Shown in pieces: positions 57,837 through 64,000 of a stretch of 64,000 nucleotides of DNA. Source of the DNA: Heterodera schachtii (Eukaryota; Nematoda; Chromadorea; Rhabditida; Heteroderidae); NCBI GenBank assembly GCA_023374025.1, contig SIJG01000017.1, positions 2,028,731 to 2,092,730 of the forward strand. Direction: 5' to 3'. The translations under genes and the position numbers were made by a program. The notes under the pieces are model-generated. The model did not search any database. It was not told the DNA's origin and was given only the letters and a program-made list of their open reading frames with translations. Positions within the stretch are counted from its first letter, which is position 1. Every line of letters begins with the position of its first letter.

Positions 57837-59121
57837 AGTCAGGAAAACAAAGAAGGGAGAGGGAATGCCGGGATCGTGTTGGGCTTGAGTCACTTAGTCA
57901 ATGGTCAATGTTTGGATAATTATATATTTATTTTGGGGAAAGAAAGAAATAATATATTTATTTGGAGAGGGAGGGACGGATTGGGAAAAAAGAGAACATG
58001 GAAAGTAAAATTAATAAAACAATAATGAATGAATATAGGAAGGTGACGGAACATTTGCGCCCCTACATTTGCGCCCCGAACATTTGCGCCCCTACATTTG
58101 CGCCCCGAACATTTGCGCCCCTACATTTGCGCCCCTACATTTGCGCCGTAAACATTTGCGCCCCGATTGCGAATAAAAAATTTATTCATGAAATTGCCTT
58201 TCCCAAGGGATAATGGGAGTGATTTATTAATTAAAACATCCAAATAACTCGTTTGTTTCTCCTTTGACCGCATAAAGCATCAAAAAACCAAGACCCGTCT
58301 TTGAATTTTTCACTTTTTGTGTCTCCATGTTTTTGATTTATTAAGAAATATGATCATGCTTTATTTGTGCTAGAAACATAGAATATGCATGATTTTGTCC
58401 TTGATAATATAGGACTCACTAATAATGGCCTGAAAGGCTTTCATTCCAGTTTCAACAAGCGATTTTCGGCTCTTAATCAATCTTTGGCAACGTAATTTAA
58501 GATAAAAATACCAAAGCAGAAAAACAATTAAAGGATTAGTCGAATCAAAAATGAAGATGAGAACCAAGAAATCGGATGAGACCCCATGAACTTGATCCAA
58601 TAGGCCTATTACTGAAGTATCTCGTTCTAAAAAATATCTTGAAAACGGCTGAGCAATTCAAGACTTGGTTGTCCGTTTTGACGAGCAAGATCCAAATGAT
58701 CGCAATCAACAGCATTGTTATGATCTCTTCACGCAATTTCATTTCGTCTGACACCGAAAGGAATTGATAATTGGATGGAAGAAACAAAAAATCATATTAA
58801 TTCCCCGTTAGCCTTGGGAAAGGCAATTTTATGAATAAATTTTTTTAATTCTCAATCGGGGCGCAAATGTAAGGGGCGCAAATGTTCGGGGCGCAAAAGT
58901 AGAGGCGCAAATGTAGGGGCGCAAATGTAGGGGCGCAAAAGTAGGGGCGCAAATGTAGGGGCGCAAATGTTCGGGGCGCAAATGTAGGGGCGCAAATGTT
59001 GCAGCACCTATAGGAAAAGGGCGGGGAAATATGTTGGCTGGGTCAAAGGTGAAATCGATAAATGGGGATGAACATCAAATGGAACGCCAAACATTCAAAT
59101 CAAAACCCTTCTTTCCTCACA
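57837..59121 (-). repeat. 3' LTR (element orientation), split by a DNA transposon
   Basis: The two parts 57837-58041 and 59017-59121 join to a sequence equal to 60397-60706 but for one base. The 975 bases between are the 967-bp element plus one copy of its 8-bp target. Confidence 0.9.
58042..59008. mobile_element. 967-bp TIR element with CATTTGCGCCCC word arrays
   Basis: Flanked by the 8-bp duplication TATAGGAA (58034-58041 and 59009-59016). The other LTR carries the single uncut TATAGGAA with identical surroundings, so both edges are proven. The left end GGTGACGGAACATTTGCGCC matches the reverse complement of the right end, GGTGCTGCAACATTTGCGCC. The TIRs extend about 170 bp and include repeated CATTTGCGCCCCTA words plus an outer-to-inner block ending AAATTGCCTTTCCCAAGG. 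The 600-bp core has only short ORFs and no transposase. The 8-bp duplication is compatible with hAT, P or Merlin superfamilies; the GGTG terminus and the word arrays do not decide between them. Confidence 0.92.
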
Positions 59122-59132
59122 TGCCCCCGTCC
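59122..59132 (-). other. Purine-rich tract before the 3' LTR
   Basis: GGACGGGGGCA directly precedes the TGTGAGG start of the LTR on the minus strand, the expected place for plus-strand priming. It is short and not purely purine. Confidence 0.45.
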
Positions 59133-59137
59133 ATTCA

Positions 59138-59156
59138 AGAATCGGTCCCCGATTCT
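59138..59156. other. 8-bp perfect hairpin near the 3' LTR
   Basis: AGAATCGG-TCC-CCGATTCT forms an 8-bp stem with a 3-base loop just inside the LTR element. It could act in the RNA (packaging or 3' processing) or be incidental. Confidence 0.35.
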
Positions 59157-59285
59157 GATCAGTCTCCCCCGGGCCCACAGATGCGACGTCCCGGCGCATG
59201 GCGATGAAAGATGGCGATCAGTTGACGTCCGGCTTGAATTTCTGAAAAAATGGCAAAAACGGGAGGGAAATAGGTCGGCCTCAGT

Positions 59286-60272
59286 TCAGCAGACAAAATT
59301 CGGAATGCTTTCGCCAGCCATTCGATCAGCACTTATCAGCCAAACATAATGAATAGGAGAAGCGGGTGCCAAATATGGTGAGGGAGTTGGGTACGCCAAC
59401 AAAGGAATGTGGGCAAAATTCGAAAATGGGGAAACAGTGCCATTGTTCGGTGGGAATGTCCGAATTGACAATAAACTTGGCGGACGGTAATTCGGTGTGG
59501 CTTGCAGAGGAGGTTTCCGAAAAATGATGGAATTCAGTGGACGAATATTGCATTTTTCAGCCTCCGGTTTTTTGGAAATTTTCTTTGGTTTGGCGATGTT
59601 TGCCTTACTTTTCTTCACTATATGTAATTTGAGTTGTGGCTTGAGATCGGGCTTTTGATTAACAGCAATTTTCTGTTTTGGATTTTTGGAAAATTCCTCA
59701 ATTCTTTCGCCACGGTCTTTGGCCTTCAATTCGGCAACCTCTTCCATTAAACCCTTTATTTTTCGGCTCTGCTCCTGCGCCATCAAATTCTGTTGGACGG
59801 ACAAAATTGAAAAGTGGGCATTCTCCTCTTCTGCCATTTCCAACTTTTCTTTTACCGTCTTCAATTCAGTTTCCATCGCCAAAAATTCGGAACCACTTTG
59901 CTCTCTTTCCAGCAGCAGTTTTATGTGGTTAGCCTTTATGAACTTGAAGAGTTGTTCACTGTCCAACAATTTTTGATGTAAAATTTCGACTTTTTCCTCT
60001 GCTTCGTCTCGTTCGGCCGTGACTCTCACCAATTCAGCTTTCAGCCTTTCAACCAAATTTTGCGCTTGCACTGCTCGGCCTCCAGACTCAGATCTTCCCA
60101 AACTTTTCTCATTCGAATTTGAGCGCGCTGACGGCCTTTCAAACTCAAAACAGAGTGCCTTTCCAGCCAAAATCTGATTTTGGTTGCCTTCACGGCCAAC
60201 ACTTTCTCGCAGTGCACGGCCTTGTGCCAACATTCTGCTTCTCACACTTGCCTGACCAAAAGTTTTTTCCAT
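59286..60272 (-). CDS. 328-aa coiled-coil protein inside the LTR element
   Basis: First in-frame ATG at 60272, stop at 59286; the same frame is open about 40 codons further upstream without an ATG. Residues 1-70 are basic, Arg/Ser-rich. Residues 71-186 are a long coiled coil (QNLVERLKAELVRVTAERDE ... EKLEMAEEENAHF ... GLMEEVAELKAK). Residues 197-240 are Lys/Pro-rich (KKSKANIAKPKKISKKPEAE). Residues 250-310 are Pro-rich with aromatic residues. There is no zinc knuckle, protease or polymerase motif, so it is not a usual gag-pol. It could be a derived gag-like structural protein or a captured, intronless host coiled-coil gene. Another frame beginning right at the primer site reads LALLADNELHHFLEDTELLAD, which is also protein-like and suggests a lost frame or a short leader. 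Function unknown. Confidence 0.65.
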   Translation of the reverse strand: MEKTFGQASVRSRMLAQGRALRESVGREGNQNQILAGKALCFEFERPSARSNSNEKSLGRSESGGRAVQAQNLVERLKAELVRVTAERDEAEEKVEILHQKLLDSEQLFKFIKANHIKLLLEREQSGSEFLAMETELKTVKEKLEMAEEENAHFSILSVQQNLMAQEQSRKIKGLMEEVAELKAKDRGERIEEFSKNPKQKIAVNQKPDLKPQLKLHIVKKSKANIAKPKKISKKPEAEKCNIRPLNSIIFRKPPLQATPNYRPPSLLSIRTFPPNNGTVSPFSNFAHIPLLAYPTPSPYLAPASPIHYVWLISADRMAGESIPNFVC

Positions 60273-60378
60273 TTTCGGCGAATTGAGAGTCGGTGGACGG
60301 CGCTGCTTTTCCTTGGTTTTGCTTCTTGTGGGCAATCGGCGAGCAATTCGGTGTCTTCCAAAAAGTGATGCAGTTCGT

Positions 60379-60396
60379 TGTCGGCCAGGAGCGCCA
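60379..60396 (-). promoter_or_regulatory. Primer-binding-site-like sequence
   Basis: TGGCGCTCCTGGCCGACA immediately after the 5' LTR on the minus strand. It starts TGGCGC like the site in the 12-kb element. The cognate tRNA is not determined. Confidence 0.45.
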
Positions 60397-60706
60397 AGTC
60401 AGGAAAACAAAGAAGGGAGAGGGAATGCCGGGATCGGGTTGGGCTTGAGTCACTTAGTCAATGGTCAATGTTTGGATAATTATATATTTATTTTGGGGAA
60501 AGAAAGAAATAATATATTTATTTGGAGAGGGAGGGACGGATTGGGAAAAAAGAGAACATGGAAAGTAAAATTAATAAAACAATAATGAATGAATATAGGA
60601 AAAGGGCGGGGAAATATGTTGGCTGGGTCAAAGGTGAAATCGATAAATGGGGATGAACATCAAATGGAACGCCAAACATTCAAATCAAAACCCTTCTTTC
60701 CTCACA
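60397..60706 (-). repeat. 5' LTR (element orientation)
   Basis: The intact 310-bp LTR. It preserves the uninterrupted target TATAGGAA (60594-60601) of the DNA element that split the other LTR. The 3' terminus ends ACT rather than the usual CA, so the exact edge is inferred from the repeat limit and the TGG of the primer site. Confidence 0.85.
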
Positions 60707-60710
60707 ATTA

Positions 60711-61602
60711 TAAGCAAAACACATTACTATTAATAAAAATTTCTTTAATTGATCAACAATTAAATGTTGAGGTTTACCATTTTATAAAATTTAACATTTA
60801 TTGAATAAAATTAACTCACATAATATTAGTAAAAATTTTGAAAAAATGATATGATAAACTGTTGGTCTGGATTGTACCCCTTAGATATTTTGTAAAAAAA
60901 AGATTTTTTCTAAAAACCGACAAAATATGTGCCAAAAACTACTAAACCCCCAAAATTTGTTTTTTTAAGCTAAAAACTTATTTCAAGTCGTATCCCTATA
61001 TTCATATTTATCAGCATGTGTAGCATGTTGAATATTATATCATTTTTATTATTTTGAAGCTTCTAAGAAAGCTAACATTTTATAAATATTATTATCATTA
61101 TTTAATTTTAAATACTAATTGACAAAGCTATATAATTAAACTTTTCATACTAATTCATTTTAATAAATGATTTTAATAACTCGTTTAACTTTAAACCATT
61201 TACTCATGAGTTGGTAAATATGTATTCAAGAAGTCTGACATTAAATAATTACATAAAAAGAAATATTAAATAGCTTAAAATAGAAACAACGAAGTCTGGA
61301 CTGTTCTGAGGAATCTCAGACAAAACCGATTCAACATATTGTCACCGCCCATGAGAATTAAAATAAATTTTATAAAACAATTATTTATTTATAGAAAAAA
61401 ATGAAAGAAGAATTTTATTAATTTAAAATTTCAAGAAAACGCAAAAATATAAAAGTAATTAAAAATTAGTAAATAAAAAAGTAAACAACATAAATCAATT
61501 ACTAAGAATTAGTCAAGGCGTTGTTAGATGGTAAAGGATTAACGCTTCACCATTTATTTATGAGATATATTTATTTCAATAAAAAGTTTCCACCGAGTAA
61601 CA
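60711..61602. other. AT-rich stretch
   Basis: No ORF beyond chance. A segment ending TCGTATCCCTA at about 61001 is the reverse complement of TAGGGATACGA, which also begins a repeat-like segment at 42679 inside the 808-bp element. That hints at another dispersed family. Confidence 0.45.
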
Positions 61603-61706
61603 TACTATAAATTCTATATTTGAAGGCACAGGGCCTTATATTCTTTAAACCCTCCAAAAATAAGCCATTAATTGTGGAGGGGCCTTCAAATAGAGAATTT
61701 ACGGTA
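61603..61706. mobile_element. Short mariner-like MITE, ~100 bp
   Basis: The left arm TACTATAAATTCTATATTTG-AAGGC and the reverse complement of the right arm, TACCGTAAATTCTCTATTTG-AAGGC, agree at 22 of 25 positions, with TA at both outer edges. Such TA-bounded CCGTAAATTCTCTATTTGAAGG ends are typical of Tc1/mariner-type MITEs. The centre is about 54 bp, non-coding. Confidence 0.7.
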
Positions 61707-63910
61707 TTTATTTTATTATCTAGTGCTCTAAGCAACTAAATTATTTTTTCTTACCATTCATAAAAATGAAGATCTGACTAAAAAACATTTGCTTATTAAA
61801 TAAAGGAAAATCAGCAATAAATTATTGCGAAAGCATGGAAAACTTCTAAATTTTAAAAGAAAACTATAAAATTATTAATTAAAAAATTAAACACAAATAT
61901 TACTATATAAAAAAAAACAATGCAAAAAAATATTGACAATTAAAAAAGTTCAAAAAATTAATCCTTTAAAAGATAGATAAATAGAGAATTTATATTAAAG
62001 TTTACTGCAATTTTTGAAAAATATACTAATTTGAAATTTGTTTAATAATAGAAAAAACAAAAATCATATTATTCGCGTTGAACAATACAAGAAAAGAACA
62101 AATGAAAATTTTAATCGCAATTTTGAAAAAAATAACAAAATAAAATTTGAATATTAACAAAGAAAAACAATAAATAATAAAAAATATAAAAGTAAAAATA
62201 AAATAACAGAATTTATTAAAAAATCATCAAATGAAAATAGAATTAATTTAATTTAAAAAAAAGACAAAAGAAAACATTATTTTATTTTATATTTCTATTA
62301 AAACCAAACAAAATAAATATTTTCTTTTATTTTATATTTCTATTAAAACCAAACAAAATAAATATTTTCTTGACTATCTGTAATTGATTATTATACAATG
62401 AATTTATATATTAATTTGAATAATTTTTATTGTTTAATTCTAAGACGAATATTTTATTTTTTTTTAAACAAATATTAAATGATTCTGTTGTTTATTCGGT
62501 GTAATATTTAAAGATTTTCCTTAGTTGTTAATGTTTAATTCTTTTTATTTGATGTTCAATAATAATTTCTAATTTTATCATATTTATTTATAGTATTCAA
62601 TTAGTCTATAAAATAAAAAAATTTTTCTGTAATTATAAAAATGTTTTCTCGTTTAAAAATCAACTGTTAAAAAACTACCAAAATGTGAATTAGAATTTTT
62701 TTTTACCATTATTATATTACTTAATCTTTTTATGAAAATATTTTTGAATTCACATAAATTTTTTGAAAGTATACTTTTTGGTAACTTTGTTCTTTAGATA
62801 AATTGCATTTTATTTTTTACTATTTATATATTTTTTAACTTCATTATTCAGATATAATCGCTAGCAATATTTTATTCTTAATATTTGCGAATATTATTAA
62901 TTTTTATAGATATTTTTTTTATTATTTCTATTGTTTCTGTGCCATTATTATTGTCGTCTCTGTGATTAATTTTCTAATGACAAGGTTATTCTTTGTTTTA
63001 TTGGCATTCATTTTTTACTTATTGTTTAGTTTTAATCATTCATGGCTTCATATTTTTTATTGGCTTTTAATTTCGATGTAAATAAATGACATATTTGATT
63101 AAATTTGTGATTTTTATAACAATAGAAATCGCTTTATTTGCTTTTCTTTAAAAAGATTTTATTTCACATACACGAAACTGAAATTGAAAAGAAAAACTTT
63201 TTCACTTTAATTCTCGTGAATACTCGTGTCTTTACTGTGTTGGCTCTGTTCCCAATGTTGTCTATTCAATTGCTAAATTTGAAGTAAATGATTTTTTAAA
63301 ATTAATCGCAAGTAAAATTATGATTATTAATGCGTATTTGTTATTATTATATTTTTTTTCATCGTTTAACTATTTGTCATAATAATTTAATTAGAGTTTA
63401 ATGCATTTGGGTCGCCATCTAAACATTTATAAAATTGTTAAGGCTATTTATTTTTTGTTTAATTTTTTATAAATAATTTTAAATTTTTTCTTACAAGTTA
63501 TTACAAAATACATAGTATGTCCTTTGATTTTCTAATAATTTATTTTTTCACTAATTAAGGTCACTTTTATTTTGTCAAAAAATTATTCAAATTAATATAT
63601 AAATTCATTGTATAATGTCCAAAAAGAACTATTGTTTTTAACATTTTTGGGTACCAAGTGTATAATTTAACTGATTTTGATCAAATAAATGAAAAAATTT
63701 TTTTAATATATTAACGAGATATAAGTCGCGAAACCCTTACAAATTAGTTACGAAAAATCCTGAAATAATTAAACTAAAAAAAAAGTGAGAAAAATGCCGA
63801 AATAATGTTGAAATAGTGACTAATTTTTTGTCTTTAAGTGGTGTAAAAATAAGAAAATTTTATTCAAAAAGATAATAAAATTAAGCAAAATCAGTATTGA
63901 GAAAGCTAAT
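61707..63910. other. AT desert, with a 45-bp tandem duplication
   Basis: A-rich to about 62.4 kb, then T-rich. At 62281-62372 a 45-bp unit (TATTTCTATTAAAACC, AAACAAAATAAATATTTTC) is present twice in tandem without visible change. No gene seen. Confidence 0.55.
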
Positions 63911-64000
63911 GGAACTGCCACATTTGCGCCTCCACTTTTGCGCCTCCATTTTTGCGCCTCCCATATTTGCGCCCCCAGCATTTACACTTTAATTTTTTGC
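63911..64000 (+). mobile_element. Left end of a relative of the 58.0-kb element, cut by the window edge
   Basis: GGAACTGCCACATTTGCGCC aligns with the 58.0-kb element ends (GGTGCTGCAACATTTGCGCC), and is followed by repeated TTTTGCGCCTCC words instead of CATTTGCGCCCC. The right end lies outside the window. Confidence 0.65.

Larger units (their letters stand above)
57837..60706 (-). mobile_element. Non-autonomous LTR retrotransposon carrying a coiled-coil ORF
   Basis: Two 310-bp direct repeats (60397-60706, and 57837-58041 plus 59017-59121) flank a 1.28-kb interior and are bounded by the 4-bp duplication ATTA (57833-57836 and 60707-60710). Read on the minus strand the LTR starts TGTGAGGAAAG and ends TTTTCCTGACT. 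TGGCGCTCC follows the 5' LTR where a primer-binding site should lie, and GGACGGGGGCA precedes the 3' LTR. The LTRs differ by one base (GATCGTGTT against GATCGGGTT) apart from an inserted 967-bp DNA element. There is no reverse transcriptase or integrase; the only long ORF encodes a coiled-coil protein. It must have moved using enzymes supplied elsewhere. A 4-bp duplication fits Ty3/Gypsy integrases, among others. Confidence 0.85.

Noticed and set aside
59062..60804. Plus-strand ORFs over the 59-60 kb coiled-coil gene
   Set aside because: Antisense shadows of the 328-aa ORF or readings of the LTR; Ser/Pro/Phe-rich without coherent pattern.

Overview
This 64 kb window looks like gene-poor nuclear DNA from a very AT-rich eukaryote. 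The best fit is a nematode, possibly a root-knot-nematode-like (Meloidogyne-type) tylenchid. That rests on the extreme AT richness, short introns with GT...TTTCAG ends, exons of 60-220 bases, and many small non-autonomous transposons. The species call is inference; no rRNA, mitochondrial or marker gene is present. Nothing looks bacterial: there are no operons, ribosome binding sites or CRISPR arrays. Most of the window is AT desert with no long ORF. The higher-GC islands are mobile elements or gene fragments.

Layout. 1-12 kb: desert with one 16-bp-TIR MITE (6278-6668) and a small GC-richer hairpin-bearing island (9720-9835). 12.08-13.52 kb: a young, internally deleted LTR retrotransposon that keeps a gag zinc knuckle and what looks like the tail of pol. 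13.77-17.49 kb, minus strand: gene remains. They include a two-exon small ORF, a set of coiled-coil exons, and a two-exon ubiquitin-like domain whose splice phases agree and which aligns to ubiquitin without gaps over residues 34-70. 20.97-23.96 kb: a direct duplication of about 1.1 kb; one copy carries an extra segment holding a 168-bp Tc1/mariner MITE. 26.7-31 kb: a GC-rich island with a chain of minus-strand ORFs of unknown family (one intron, one in-frame TAG, a TAA-GG-ATG stop/restart, one frame change). 32.5 kb: an exon paralogous to one at 17.4 kb.

36.0-39.8 kb: a nested structure. A 1,586-bp hAT-type element (TIR CAGGGATGGGCC, 8-bp duplication TCTTGTAT) holds a 603-bp MITE with its own TIRs and 8-bp duplication. 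A 718-bp unit spanning the right ends of both was then tandemly amplified to 3.3 copies. 42.57-43.38 kb: another 808-bp TIR element with an 8-bp duplication. 43.4-57 kb: desert with alternating A-rich and T-rich blocks, a pair of direct repeats at 54.4-54.7 kb, and one tRNA-like gene (56906-56977). 57.84-60.71 kb: a second young LTR element, minus strand, with 4-bp ATTA duplications. It lacks polymerase and carries a 328-aa coiled-coil ORF. Its downstream LTR is split by a 967-bp TIR element whose exact empty site survives in the other LTR. The window ends inside a relative of that 967-bp element (from 63911).

The main theme is layered transposition whose order can be read from target duplications and empty sites, plus a decayed or fast-evolving ubiquitin-like/coiled-coil locus and an unidentified ORF cluster.
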